A stretch of 64,000 nt of DNA from Chloroflexota bacterium (lineage in GTDB: Bacteria > Chloroflexota > Anaerolineae > Anaerolineales > Anaerolineaceae): positions 1 through 64,000 of the forward strand of contig JAAZOK010000171.1 of assembly GCA_012797815.1 (NCBI GenBank). Direction: 5' to 3'. Every line of letters begins with the position of its first letter. The first letter of the stretch is position 1. The translations under genes were made by a program, and so were the position numbers. The notes beneath the pieces are model-generated. The model did not search any database. It saw only the letters and a list, made by a program, of their open reading frames with translations, and was not told where the DNA came from. Shown piece by piece: positions 17,574-26,999 of this stretch.

Positions 17574-18078
17574 TTAGATATGTCTTCTCCAACACGATTA
17601 AATATCCTTGTCATGTTTTTTCATCTGATTGTAGTGATATGTTCATCAATACTATTATTTACCGGTTCTTTCTTGTATTGGGAAAATACATGATCTATTG
17701 TAATCAAAAGCAATGATTTTTCTAGAGTTGAGGAATAGTTTTTTCGGAAAAGTGGGAGTCATTACAAACAAAACCATAGCTTGGGTATAATAGCATAAGA
17801 GATTGAGCCCTTTTATAATCAAACGTTTATTCTTCTTTAAAGTAATAAAATGTTCTCATGTCTATTCTTTCATCAATTTGATTAGAATATGACCAGTAAA
17901 ATCCCTCCTTTGTGAAGCATTTTAATCATTATAAGTGAAAATCATCAGTACATGGAATTTTTTTTAAAAATCTGTATAATGGAATAACATTTATCGCAGA
18001 GATTTCATTGGTGGGAGAAAGTCTGTGGGGAACGCAATAATTTAACATGATAAGAATTCATTAAGACAGAGAGGATTT
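17574..18078. other. Intergenic region between divergent c-di-GMP genes
   Basis: AT-rich, 505 bp, with no gene that I can support on either strand. Plus-strand promoter candidates are TTACAA (17762-17767), 18 bp, TATAAT (17786-17791), and ATGGAA (17952-17957), 17 bp, TATAAT (17975-17980). The second lies about 100 bp before the GGDEF gene and is the better placed. No strong hairpin or repeat was seen. Confidence 0.5.
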
Positions 18079-19557
18079 GTGGAGGGCACAAACCAGTCAA
18101 TATTAATTCTCTATGAGGATGACGATGTTGTAGATAAAGTCTATCAGATATTACGTGATGGAAGATGTCATGATTTTAAGATCATCAAATTAGGAACAAT
18201 TCAAAACTTTCAAAAAACGATAGAAAAAAACGGAATATCTGTAATTGTCGCCTGTGTTTCTCATATTTCTTATGGTCAGGAATTGATAGAACACATAGAT
18301 TCTATAAATATTAAGCTCCCCATGGTTTTGATCACCAAGAATCATTCTTCTGAAATAAACGACCTGGTTCAAGAGCATAATTTGCTGGAACCGATCTTAT
18401 TACAAGATCTGGATGAATGTTTATTACTCAAATATATTTTTTATTCTGTCGAAAGAGCAAAAGTCTCTTATGAAATTCGCATCCGTGATGCAATTATGCA
18501 ATCCGTCAATTTTGCGGCGGAAAGTTTTCTAAATCATCCCGATTGGCGCACTCATGTCAAAGATGTTTTACAGAAGATATCCGAAGCCAGCTATGCGGAT
18601 AGAGTTTATTTCATGAAAAACATCCGATCTGATAAGAATGTGATTACCGGTATAAAACTGATGGATAGCTGGATCCGTCTGAAAAACGGTGATCAATACT
18701 GTATGGAAGATGGGAAAGAATCCATCATAGATGAGATGGCGATTGCACAAAACTTTGGAAACTTGATGTCAAAAAAATATCTTCAGTTAAATACACGTGA
18801 GCTTCCCACGAAAATTCGTGCTCAATTCCATTTGAAGGATGTGCAATCTGTTCTTCTGATTCCTATTGTCACCAATGGAGATTGGTGGGGATTATTACGT
18901 TTTGATCAATGTGAGAAGGAACGTATTTGGAAAGATCTTGAGATCGAAGCACTTCAAACCGCCGCCAGTATCTTTTCAGCAGCGATTTCTCGTCAAAAAG
19001 CAGACGCGCATTTAAAATATCTTGCTACTCATGACTATCTGACAAATTTACCCAACCGTCTTTTGTTTGAAGATCATCTGCGGGGAGCCATGATTCGTTC
19101 ACAGCGCTCAAAACGATGGGTCGGTTTATTTGTTGTTGACCTTGATCACTTTAAAAAAGTAAATGATACCTATGGTCATCCGCATGGAGATAAAGTGTTG
19201 ATCGAGGTGGCAAAGAGGCTTGAAAATTCAATACGTGCCAGTGATACCGTCGCCAGAATAGGGGGGGATGAATTTGTGGTCATTGGAGAAGAGATCGGAA
19301 ACCTGGAGGACGTGAAACTTGTGGGAAAGAAGATCCTTCGTGCATTCAAGGAACAAATTGTATGTGATAATATAAGTGTTCAAATTTATACCAGTATAGG
19401 TATTAGTATTTATCCAATCGACAGCACTGAACAAGAAGAGTTAATGCGATTCGCGGATATTGGCTTATATCGAGCAAAAAAACAAGGCAATACATTTCAT
19501 ATCTACAATGGCGATGCAGGTACACAATTATGGCTCGACCACTTTCAAAAATATTAA
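18079..19557 (+). CDS. Diguanylate cyclase with pseudo-receiver, GAF and GGDEF domains
   Basis: Makes c-di-GMP from two GTP. 492 residues: a receiver-like N-terminal domain (about 8-130) that lacks an obvious phospho-acceptor Asp (VIVACVSH where the Asp would lie), a GAF-like domain (about 145-310), then a GGDEF domain (about 325-485). The active site RIGGDEFVVIGEE lies around residues 393-405 with all five signature residues. Five residues before it sits RASD, a canonical RxxD inhibitory site, so product inhibition is likely. The start is a GTG with GAGAGG six bases upstream. The last 28 bp overlap the next gene, indicating co-translation with the PAS/GAF sensor. Confidence 0.9.
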   Translation: MEGTNQSILILYEDDDVVDKVYQILRDGRCHDFKIIKLGTIQNFQKTIEKNGISVIVACVSHISYGQELIEHIDSINIKLPMVLITKNHSSEINDLVQEHNLLEPILLQDLDECLLLKYIFYSVERAKVSYEIRIRDAIMQSVNFAAESFLNHPDWRTHVKDVLQKISEASYADRVYFMKNIRSDKNVITGIKLMDSWIRLKNGDQYCMEDGKESIIDEMAIAQNFGNLMSKKYLQLNTRELPTKIRAQFHLKDVQSVLLIPIVTNGDWWGLLRFDQCEKERIWKDLEIEALQTAASIFSAAISRQKADAHLKYLATHDYLTNLPNRLLFEDHLRGAMIRSQRSKRWVGLFVVDLDHFKKVNDTYGHPHGDKVLIEVAKRLENSIRASDTVARIGGDEFVVIGEEIGNLEDVKLVGKKILRAFKEQIVCDNISVQIYTSIGISIYPIDSTEQEELMRFADIGLYRAKKQGNTFHIYNGDAGTQLWLDHFQKY

Positions 19558-21740
19558 TAGTAACAACAGATAAAAATAATTACGATCGAATCCTTCAGTC
19601 CCTTAGAAATATTATCCCCGACAATTTAGAAAGCAAAATAATTCACCTTGAGCAAGATATATCCGGGTTGTCTGATCTTGCAAGTGAAGGCTTTAGTTTG
19701 TTGATCATTGATCTACCTTCATTACCCGAGGTGTCGGAGAGTGTTTTGTTGTTCCTGAGCAGTATCAGGAATGATATACCAAGCCTGATTATATATTCGG
19801 AAAAAGAAATCGTTCCCATCAAGCGATTATTAGAGAGTAGGGATTTTATCTATCTCATACCCGCGGAGTGGTTGAAAAGCAAATTGCTGGAATCTTATAT
19901 CCGTCGTATCTATAACAATACAGCCACGAAACATGAGATTGATGAGCAACTCAGAGCAAAGGATTCGCTTTTGCAAAATTTACCGGGTATGGTATTTCAA
20001 TGTGTCGATGATGAGCAATGGACCATGAAGTATATCGGTTCGGGCTGTAAGGAACTGACCGGATATGACGAAGTAGATTTAATCGAAAATCATACTATAT
20101 CCTATAACGATCTTATCCTGCCTGAAGATCGCGAAATGGTAAGAAATTCAGTTCGAGATGCTATTGATAAAAAAGAACATTACAAAATTGTCTATCGCAT
20201 TGTTGATGCCCGGGGGGAAAAGAAATGGGTTTGGGAGATGGGGAACTCTTTCCAATCTGTTGAAAAATCGGGAAGGTTCCTGGAAGGTTTTATAACGGAT
20301 ATAACCAAAGAAGTAGAATTGCAGAAATTGCTGCAAGAAAGCGAAGAGAAGAATAAAAGCATCATCCAGCATATGCATGAAGGTGTTATGCTGACCGATG
20401 AAAATGGGATTGTGATTGACTGGAACGAGAAAATGGGCTCGTTGTTACCCTTGCCCGGGAGTGAAGTAATTGGAAAATCAATTTTCAGCTTGCTAGAACG
20501 CATCATTGATGAAAAGGTCATTCTGGTCGACAAGGGTCGAGGAAAACACTTTTTCAACGGAATTTATAGTGAGAATTCGATCGGTGATTTCCACCGTGAA
20601 TGGGAAGGTGAGGTGCTTTCTTCTAAAGGAGAGTATTCCTATTGTCAGATCGAGATTTTTACTGTGAATACACCACAGGGAAATAGATTGGTGGTGATTG
20701 CCAGGGATATCGATGATCGGAAAAAACATGAAAGAGAATTACAGTTCCTGGTAGAACTGGCTGCGGCGATTCGCAATTCATCCAATGATGTCAGAACGAT
20801 ACGAAGTTCGGTGCTTGATATTTTGATGAATTTGCTGGGTGCTCATTCTATTGCGCTGGCTTTCTTCCATGATAATAATGATTTGGGTGAGATCGTTGAG
20901 GTGAGAGAGTTACCGGCTGATCGAATAGGAAGAAAAGTGTCCTGGAATAATTGTGTCAATCGGGGACCGTTATACCAAGAGAGTGTTTATCAAATTTGTG
21001 AAAGCTGTGTCAAGCAATTATTTACCGGTGTTGATTCTGAAGATCTCCCGCAAACACGTATAAGTGTACCGATCATGTTTGGAAATAATAAGATCGGGAT
21101 TATCTTTATTACGCATGATGATGAATTCTCCAATTATGAATACCGTTTAATGGCGGCAGTATCCAACATTGTCGCCAGTGCTCTCAATCAGGTGCTGTTA
21201 TTTCAGCAAACGGAGCTGCGCTTAAAGAGATTAGAATCCCTGCATGTTATCGATCAGGCTATCAGTGGGTTATTCAATCTTGAACTAACGAACCGCATCA
21301 TTCTTGATCAGGCAAAACAACAGCTTTCGGCTGATGGCGGAGATATCCTGATTCTGAATATGGCTACCAACATGATGGAATATTCTGCTAACTATGGGCT
21401 TAAATATTTCGACGTTGATGAAAAAAGAGTGCATATTAGCCGCAGTATGGCAGGGCAAATTCTGCTCACCCGTGAACCTTGTATTATTCCCGATATATCA
21501 ACGGTAGAATTGCCCTTTATCATGAAGCACCTGCGACGCCAGGGATTCAAGGCTTATTTTGGCTTTCCATTAATTGCCAAAGGTGAGCCCAAGGGCGTTC
21601 TTGAAATATATATGCAGCAGCCCTTTAATCCCGATGCGGAATGGCTCAGCTTTCTTCAATCTCTGGCGACACAGACCGGTATTGCAATTGACAATATCCA
21701 GCTATTCGATAAGATGCAGTTTTCTCGCTTTAGTGAGTGA
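19530..21740 (+). CDS. PAS/GAF sensor protein lacking an output domain
   Basis: A 736-residue soluble sensor with no visible catalytic domain. Order: receiver-like domain (about 5-125, with a candidate Asp in LLIIDLPSL), PAS (about 145-270, with the PAC-like end FLEGFITDITKEVE), PAS (about 280-400), GAF (about 410-565) and GAF (about 575-725). The last GAF resembles the third GAF of the HD-GYP protein at 15444 (compare GFPLIAKGEPKGVLEIY with SVPLIAKGQVKGVLDIF). The protein ends at NIQLFDKMQFSRFSE, exactly where that relative continues into its HD-GYP linker. No remnant of HD-GYP is seen downstream in any frame, so the truncation is clean. It starts inside the GGDEF gene and is probably its partner. 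Confidence 0.85.
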   Translation: MARPLSKILIVTTDKNNYDRILQSLRNIIPDNLESKIIHLEQDISGLSDLASEGFSLLIIDLPSLPEVSESVLLFLSSIRNDIPSLIIYSEKEIVPIKRLLESRDFIYLIPAEWLKSKLLESYIRRIYNNTATKHEIDEQLRAKDSLLQNLPGMVFQCVDDEQWTMKYIGSGCKELTGYDEVDLIENHTISYNDLILPEDREMVRNSVRDAIDKKEHYKIVYRIVDARGEKKWVWEMGNSFQSVEKSGRFLEGFITDITKEVELQKLLQESEEKNKSIIQHMHEGVMLTDENGIVIDWNEKMGSLLPLPGSEVIGKSIFSLLERIIDEKVILVDKGRGKHFFNGIYSENSIGDFHREWEGEVLSSKGEYSYCQIEIFTVNTPQGNRLVVIARDIDDRKKHERELQFLVELAAAIRNSSNDVRTIRSSVLDILMNLLGAHSIALAFFHDNNDLGEIVEVRELPADRIGRKVSWNNCVNRGPLYQESVYQICESCVKQLFTGVDSEDLPQTRISVPIMFGNNKIGIIFITHDDEFSNYEYRLMAAVSNIVASALNQVLLFQQTELRLKRLESLHVIDQAISGLFNLELTNRIILDQAKQQLSADGGDILILNMATNMMEYSANYGLKYFDVDEKRVHISRSMAGQILLTREPCIIPDISTVELPFIMKHLRRQGFKAYFGFPLIAKGEPKGVLEIYMQQPFNPDAEWLSFLQSLATQTGIAIDNIQLFDKMQFSRFSE

Positions 21741-21804
21741 TTACTACACCAATGATGAATGGTTTATAATTCGGCTGACTTTCTTATGGAGTTAAAATAA
21801 GTTT

Positions 21805-22008
21805 ATGGATTGCAAAAAAGATAAGAATCTGGCTAAATGCAATTGCAGTTATACTCCTTGCCCGCGCAAAGGTATTTGCTGTGAATGTCTTCAATATCAC
21901 CTGAACATGCGTGAGCTTCCGGCCTGCTGTTTCCCGGATGAAATTGAAAAGACATTTGATCGATCCTTCGAAAAATTTGCCCAATTGGTAAAAAATGGCA
22001 TTGTATAG
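21805..22008 (+). CDS. DUF6485 family cysteine-rich small protein
   Basis: 67 residues with eight cysteines, in the pattern CNCSYTPCPRKGICCECLQYH followed by RELPACCFP. It matches the small DUF6485-type proteins widespread in anaerobes, which probably bind a metal; their function is unknown. No signal peptide or membrane segment. It stands alone between the sensor gene and a glycosyltransferase. The ATG follows a modest purine-rich stretch. Confidence 0.8.
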   Translation: MDCKKDKNLAKCNCSYTPCPRKGICCECLQYHLNMRELPACCFPDEIEKTFDRSFEKFAQLVKNGIV

Positions 22009-22046
22009 CATTAATACCATTCAATTTAACACTGAAAAGTATTCCC

Positions 22047-23333
22047 TTGAGTCGTAAAAAGAGCACGCTCGTAAAGAAGAAGAATATTTCGCAAACTCAG
22101 ATAACCCTATGGATTTTCATGGTTATTGGATTAGCTTATTTCTTGATATTTGTTCCGCCTAATTCGTCCAGCAGCGATGATGGAAGCGTCTTTTCTATAT
22201 TTTCGGATGATGAATATATTACCTATCCATATGTGGAAAAGATGTTGACCCCCGGAAAAGATATTCACGAGACCTGGGGGAATCTGATCATCTATGGGGA
22301 CTATCATTATGGATATCCCTTCTATTTTTTCTCCATGCTGGTATTGTTGCCACGTCGTATCATTCTGGGAGAGCTATTCTTTGCGCAACGTGCCACCAAT
22401 ATTTTCATATTGCGCATGTGTATTAACGTGCTCCCCATCATTTTGACGGCTGGGATCATGGTTTATTACAAGACCCGTTTTAAAAAGATTCTCGAGTCTG
22501 TTATTCTGTTCTTGTTATTTCTGGCAGTTCCCAGTGTGGTGCGCAGTAATATCTGGTGGTGGCACCCCGATTCGTTAACTCTTCTGTTTATTGCATTGAC
22601 ATTCTTATTCATCCAATTGGATGACTACAGACTTGAAAAGAACTTCTATTGGGCAGCGGTCATGTGCGGAGTGGCAGCTGCTACCAAATTGTTGGGATTT
22701 TTCTTTTTCCTTACCATTCCCGTATATTTGATTATTGCTGCTGTGAAAAACAAAAGATCCTGGCGTGAAGTGCTGGCAAAAGCGTTAATTTTTGTGCTTA
22801 TCATGGCAGTGGTGATCGTGTTGGCTAATCCCTTCCTGTGGTATGAAGTTCCTCGCAATGAGATGCTGGCTATTCAGCAGTTCAAAGCTGGCGAACTACG
22901 CCAGGGTTATACACACGATGATCCATATTTCTATCAAAAATCCCCTCAATTTTGGGCTTGGACAATCCATACCTGGTTCGGTTCTACCGTGTTCATCGGG
23001 TTCCTGATCATTTCCCTATTGGCGGGGCTTTTTATCAAGAAAGAATTTAATGAGAATATTTATCTGGCAACCTGGTCATTGCCTTTTCTTTTATATCTTC
23101 TGTATTTCGTCGCTCCCAAACCGGATCACTACATCATACCGGCGTTAATTCCCCTCTATTTAACTGTCTTTGATATCTCGACTTTGCTGCGAACCGAGAA
23201 AAACAAAAAATTGTATAAAATTGTTGGGGTTTTGGCAATTTTGCTGGTTGCTTTTTTCTTGCTTCAGCAATTTCAATTCAGTATTCCCAAAGATATCCAT
23301 CTCATACAACAATATTTGATCCAAAACCTATAA
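22047..23333 (+). CDS. GT39-type (ArnT/PMT-like) membrane glycosyltransferase
   Basis: Integral membrane protein of 428 residues with about ten membrane segments. The first large external loop carries an acidic motif (DDEYITYPYVEKM), where PMT/ArnT enzymes hold their catalytic Asp/Glu. Such enzymes transfer a sugar from a polyprenyl phosphate to lipid, protein or glycan on the outer face of the membrane. The start is a TTG (22047); no ATG gives a full first helix. The hydrophobic segment HGVIGLAYFLIFV-like (about 20-38) is TM1. A second, convergent relative lies directly downstream. Donor and acceptor are unknown. Confidence 0.78.
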   Translation: MSRKKSTLVKKKNISQTQITLWIFMVIGLAYFLIFVPPNSSSSDDGSVFSIFSDDEYITYPYVEKMLTPGKDIHETWGNLIIYGDYHYGYPFYFFSMLVLLPRRIILGELFFAQRATNIFILRMCINVLPIILTAGIMVYYKTRFKKILESVILFLLFLAVPSVVRSNIWWWHPDSLTLLFIALTFLFIQLDDYRLEKNFYWAAVMCGVAAATKLLGFFFFLTIPVYLIIAAVKNKRSWREVLAKALIFVLIMAVVIVLANPFLWYEVPRNEMLAIQQFKAGELRQGYTHDDPYFYQKSPQFWAWTIHTWFGSTVFIGFLIISLLAGLFIKKEFNENIYLATWSLPFLLYLLYFVAPKPDHYIIPALIPLYLTVFDISTLLRTEKNKKLYKIVGVLAILLVAFFLLQQFQFSIPKDIHLIQQYLIQNL

Positions 23334-23393
23334 AGCGGTTTAGTAAAAGTGAAAAAGCCCAGGCTTGATAAAATGCCGGGATGGAGTTTCTTT

Positions 23394-25262
23394 TCAGGGC
23401 ATCCTTTTAAAGATCAGCATGGCCGAATCTGGATTGCATGGATCGAGCGTGATTTCATTTTGAACTAGATGAAAATTTTCTTGTAATTCCACAGATAAGT
23501 TGAGGAACCTGTTTTCATAGGTTGTCTGATCCAGAAAAAGGAAATCCGCTTCTTGAAACCAGCGCAAGGCTAAATCGTCATTCCAGTATCCTCTTTTCTC
23601 AACGTAGGAAGGATCGCCACCGATCCGAAAATTAAATTGCATGTTGAGTTGTGCCGGGAAGACCGAAATATCAGGCATGTATAACAATAAAATGGGAGTG
23701 TGCCCTTCTACATATACCAGAGAGTTTTCAGGAATTATTGTATTTAGATGGTCACCAATTTCTTTGTATCTGGCAGGAATATTCGAATTTGGACAGGTTG
23801 AAATGGAATTGTGCCCTGACAAGATAAAACTGGGTGTAAGTAAAATGGACAATCCAAACACAATGCAAAGGAGGGCTTTTCCGAACGAGAGCGATTTTCT
23901 TCTTTTTTTTGAAATAGCTTGATAAAGCCTTGCGAGGAGTAAAAGAGAAACTCCGGTGATAAAACCGACGATAGTGGGTACTAAAAATTCCTGTGTACGG
24001 ATGGGAATATGATATTGGTTGAGCAGAACATCCCATAATTCATAACGTCCATGCAGCAGGGTCCGTTGGCTTAAACTTGGTAAGTTAAGATTCATGAAAA
24101 AGGGAGCAATTTCACGGTACAGGCTTAATCCTATGCCCGAGCAAACCAGAACGATCGTTAATGAAAAAATCCACTGTCGGGTTCGGTCGTTCAACTCCAC
24201 GGTCTCTTTGAAAAATAGTGGAATTAAAGTAACAGCGAGCGGGAGGAAAAAGGCAAAATAAGCGGGAAAGCTATACAGGATATTGTTTCTCAGAACTACA
24301 TAATAGAAATGCAGGACCGCCAGAAAGAGAAAACTGAAAGCTAGAAAGGCGGTTTTCCGGTATTTTTTTTCTTTGAACAGAGCCTTGGGGAATAGCACGA
24401 TAAAAGATGTGATTGTTGCAAGAATTGGGATGAAGTAATAACGTACGCTATCAAATAACACTTGTGTTTCATAAATGGATCCATATTCCCTTTCAAGCAA
24501 TATACTTCCGAGGTTCCCGGAAGGGGCTTGGAGGCTGAATAAATTGATGATTAGATCGTTAACAAATCCCGGGAAAAAGGGTTTCCATATATAAAAATAG
24601 ATCTCGGGCCAGTAGATCGCATTGAAGCCGATGAAAGCTGCTAATCCAATTAAAATTGGAATGCTGCTCTTCTTCAAACCGTTTTCCCACAGAATGTAGA
24701 GCAAAGTGAATACAAATAAAGGTAGAAGGTTCTGTCTCACCATCACGACCAGAGCAGCTAAAATAGCGCCAATGATGAGTTGGCTCTGTTTTCTATCTTC
24801 CCCTAATAGAAAATAAAGACTCCAGACGATTAAAAGCGAGGTGACCACCTGGGTCATGGCACGCGAATAATAAATGATCCAGGCTGGAGAGATGGTATAT
24901 AAGGCAATGGAGGCGGTTGCCCACCATGCTCCCGCTAATCTTTTTACCGTCAACCATTGCCCGACCAGCAACAACACTCCCAGAAAGACTGCAAAATAAC
25001 GTCCTGATTCCAGACCGGGGGAGAAAAGGATCTGCGATATGCCCAGGGAATAAAATGAGAAGGGTGGTTTATTGGTCAGCGGGCCTTTTTCCTGGAAGGG
25101 TTGGTAGGTGTTTTCCCAATACCATTTTCCTTTTAATAAATAAGTACCTTCATCCATCACCGGTTCGATGATGGGTACATAGTGCATTGCCAATAAGACA
25201 TAAACGACAATGATGATTACTGACAATATGGAAGGAAGAAAGTTGGATTTTTGTCTGCTCAA
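23394..25262 (-). CDS. GT39-type (ArnT/PMT-like) membrane glycosyltransferase
   Basis: 622-residue polytopic membrane protein. TM1 is at about 10-28, followed by the first external loop with PVMDEGTYLLKGKWYW, the ArnT/PMT-type catalytic acidic pair. About eleven membrane helices come next, then a soluble C-terminal domain (about 490-622) with a PARYKEIGDHL...VYVEGHTPILLLYMPDIS region resembling the periplasmic domain of ArnT-like proteins. Length is typical of the family. It is convergent with the smaller relative at 22047. The proximity of an NfrB-like GT2 suggests a cell-surface polysaccharide or lipid-glycan role, but the substrate cannot be read from sequence. Confidence 0.83.
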   Translation of the reverse strand: MSRQKSNFLPSILSVIIIVVYVLLAMHYVPIIEPVMDEGTYLLKGKWYWENTYQPFQEKGPLTNKPPFSFYSLGISQILFSPGLESGRYFAVFLGVLLLVGQWLTVKRLAGAWWATASIALYTISPAWIIYYSRAMTQVVTSLLIVWSLYFLLGEDRKQSQLIIGAILAALVVMVRQNLLPLFVFTLLYILWENGLKKSSIPILIGLAAFIGFNAIYWPEIYFYIWKPFFPGFVNDLIINLFSLQAPSGNLGSILLEREYGSIYETQVLFDSVRYYFIPILATITSFIVLFPKALFKEKKYRKTAFLAFSFLFLAVLHFYYVVLRNNILYSFPAYFAFFLPLAVTLIPLFFKETVELNDRTRQWIFSLTIVLVCSGIGLSLYREIAPFFMNLNLPSLSQRTLLHGRYELWDVLLNQYHIPIRTQEFLVPTIVGFITGVSLLLLARLYQAISKKRRKSLSFGKALLCIVFGLSILLTPSFILSGHNSISTCPNSNIPARYKEIGDHLNTIIPENSLVYVEGHTPILLLYMPDISVFPAQLNMQFNFRIGGDPSYVEKRGYWNDDLALRWFQEADFLFLDQTTYENRFLNLSVELQENFHLVQNEITLDPCNPDSAMLIFKRMP

Positions 25263-25377
25263 AGCTTCACCTGTAGTGTGCTTATTATAATGGGAAAGAC
25301 GGGAGAGCTTTCTCTATTGATTTTGAATACTGTGCGCTTTCAATATATAATGTAAATCCATTCTTAATCTACAGGTC

Positions 25378-26127
25378 ATGACATCTATGCCACAAAAAGA
25401 GTCTTTCTATTCATCTATTCTTGATATTCACGCAAACCAGATCGGGAAATATGTCCTCCTGCCCGGCGATCCCGCGCGGGTGCCATTTTTGGCGAATTTT
25501 TTTGATGATGCTTATGAAGTATCACGGAAATGGACGCATGTGACTTTTACGGGCAAACTGGAGGGTGAAATGGTTTCCGTTGTTTCTACCGGCATGGGGT
25601 GCCCGGCGATGGCGACTACATTGGAGGAATTGGTTCACCTTGGTGCTCATACCTTTATCAGGGTGGGTACTTCCGGAGTGATGCAACGCAAAACTGATCA
25701 GGATGATCTGATCATTACCTGGGGAGCTGCACGCGATGAGAAAACCTCTCAGCGTTACCAACCTCTTTCTTTCCCGGCAGTGGCAGATGTAGATGTGACC
25801 ACTGCCTTGATGGAAGCGGCTGCTCAACTGGATTATGGGTATGCAGTCGGCATTTCCCAATCGAAAGATGCATTTTATGGAGAACATGATCCGCGTGGGA
25901 TGATCGGAGCCCATCGTTTATTGGTGAAGCAGACTGCTTTCCGGCGTTCTGGTATGCTTTGCAGCGAGATGGAAGCCTCTGCACTTTTTGTCATCAGTTC
26001 GGTGCGCCAGGTGCGGGCGGGCGGGATTATGATGCTGGGAGGCAGCACACCGCGCAACCTGCAGAGAATTTCCGGAGTTTGTGCACAGGCGTTGCGGAAT
26101 CTGATCATTCTGGACAGAGGAAATTAA
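25378..26127 (+). CDS. Uridine phosphorylase-like nucleoside phosphorylase
   Basis: Phosphorolysis of a nucleoside (probably uridine) to base and ribose-1-phosphate. 249 residues of the NP-I fold: GDPARV (phosphate site, about residue 30), TGMGCPAMAT, RVGTSGVMQ (phosphate/base site) and SEMEASALF (ribose-binding Met/Glu, about residue 200). All core residues are in place. Two in-frame ATGs (25378 and 25387) are possible; ACAGG lies just before the first. It is followed by a diverged paralog 11 bp downstream. Purine nucleoside or S-methyl-5'-thioadenosine specificity cannot be ruled out. Confidence 0.88.
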   Translation: MTSMPQKESFYSSILDIHANQIGKYVLLPGDPARVPFLANFFDDAYEVSRKWTHVTFTGKLEGEMVSVVSTGMGCPAMATTLEELVHLGAHTFIRVGTSGVMQRKTDQDDLIITWGAARDEKTSQRYQPLSFPAVADVDVTTALMEAAAQLDYGYAVGISQSKDAFYGEHDPRGMIGAHRLLVKQTAFRRSGMLCSEMEASALFVISSVRQVRAGGIMMLGGSTPRNLQRISGVCAQALRNLIILDRGN

Positions 26128-26138
26128 AAGTAGGATCG

Positions 26139-26939
26139 ATGGCAAAGACTAATTCCTTTTCAAAATTTGTTTACAGGCTATATTCATTCAATTTGACCTA
26201 TCGTGAATTTGTTAGCTGGTGGAAGAACTCGGTATTGAGAAAAGAACAATATCATATCGGGTTGCGGAAAGGATATGTGTGTGCGAATGCCGTCATGGTG
26301 GAAACTCCCGCACAGGCGCGTCAAATTGCCGCATATTTTAAAGATTACCGGGTCATGGCAGACCATCGCGAATATTTAAGTATCATGGTTCACACACAAG
26401 CGATGGATTTTCTGGTCATCTCTAGCGGAATCGGCACTCCTCCCATTGCCATAGGAATGGAAGAGTTATCCATGATTGGCATAAAGAATTTCATCTATCT
26501 CGGTAGTGGCAAATCCTTACATTCTCCTCTAAAGAAGGGCGATATTCTGATCGTGAAAGCTGCTGCCAAGGAGGATGGAACCTCGCAGGAATATCTGCCC
26601 ATGCTCATCCCTGCGGTTGCCGATATTGAATTGATCAACGCTGTGCGAAAGGCTTTCAAGCACCATACTATCGGTTATCATATCGGTATCACTGCAACGG
26701 TTGATCTTGACCCCTACCACATTCCGGACGCCATTCCCCTGCAGGCAGATTATGATCGCCAAATGCAGAAATTTATGGCTGCCAATGTCGCAGCGGTTGA
26801 CCGTTCTTGTGCGGGTGTATATGCTGTGGCGACCAAGCTTCATAAACCGGCGTGTTGTATTTTGCTGATGGAAGAGGCTGAATCCCTTCTTCCCGAAACA
26901 CTCATCCAATGCCTTCCGGAATTTTTCATTGAATATTAG
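26139..26939 (+). CDS. Degenerate nucleoside phosphorylase paralog
   Basis: 266 residues with the NP-I phosphorylase fold, a diverged tandem partner of the uridine phosphorylase-like gene before it. The fold is clear from ISSGIGTPPIAIGMEELSMIGIKNFIYLGS and AAAKEDGTSQEYLPMLIPAVADIEL, which align with the neighbour. The catalytic motifs differ: GDPAR is replaced by NAVMVETPAQAR and the ribose-binding EMEAS by AAVDRSCAG. The protein therefore probably has lost phosphorolysis or works on another ligand. The start at 26139 has TAGGAT six bases upstream. It may act as a regulatory partner of the active subunit, or bind a different nucleoside. Confidence 0.75.
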   Translation: MAKTNSFSKFVYRLYSFNLTYREFVSWWKNSVLRKEQYHIGLRKGYVCANAVMVETPAQARQIAAYFKDYRVMADHREYLSIMVHTQAMDFLVISSGIGTPPIAIGMEELSMIGIKNFIYLGSGKSLHSPLKKGDILIVKAAAKEDGTSQEYLPMLIPAVADIELINAVRKAFKHHTIGYHIGITATVDLDPYHIPDAIPLQADYDRQMQKFMAANVAAVDRSCAGVYAVATKLHKPACCILLMEEAESLLPETLIQCLPEFFIEY

Positions 26940-26999
26940 AGACTTATATAAATAGCCTGGGTTTCGCTTTTTATCCATTGAGCTTGTTATACTGGTTTT

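Noticed and set aside
23334-23393. Possible terminator AAGCC-CA-GGCTT between convergent glycosyltransferase genes
   Set aside because: The stem is five pairs with a two-base loop, which cannot fold; no T-tract follows.
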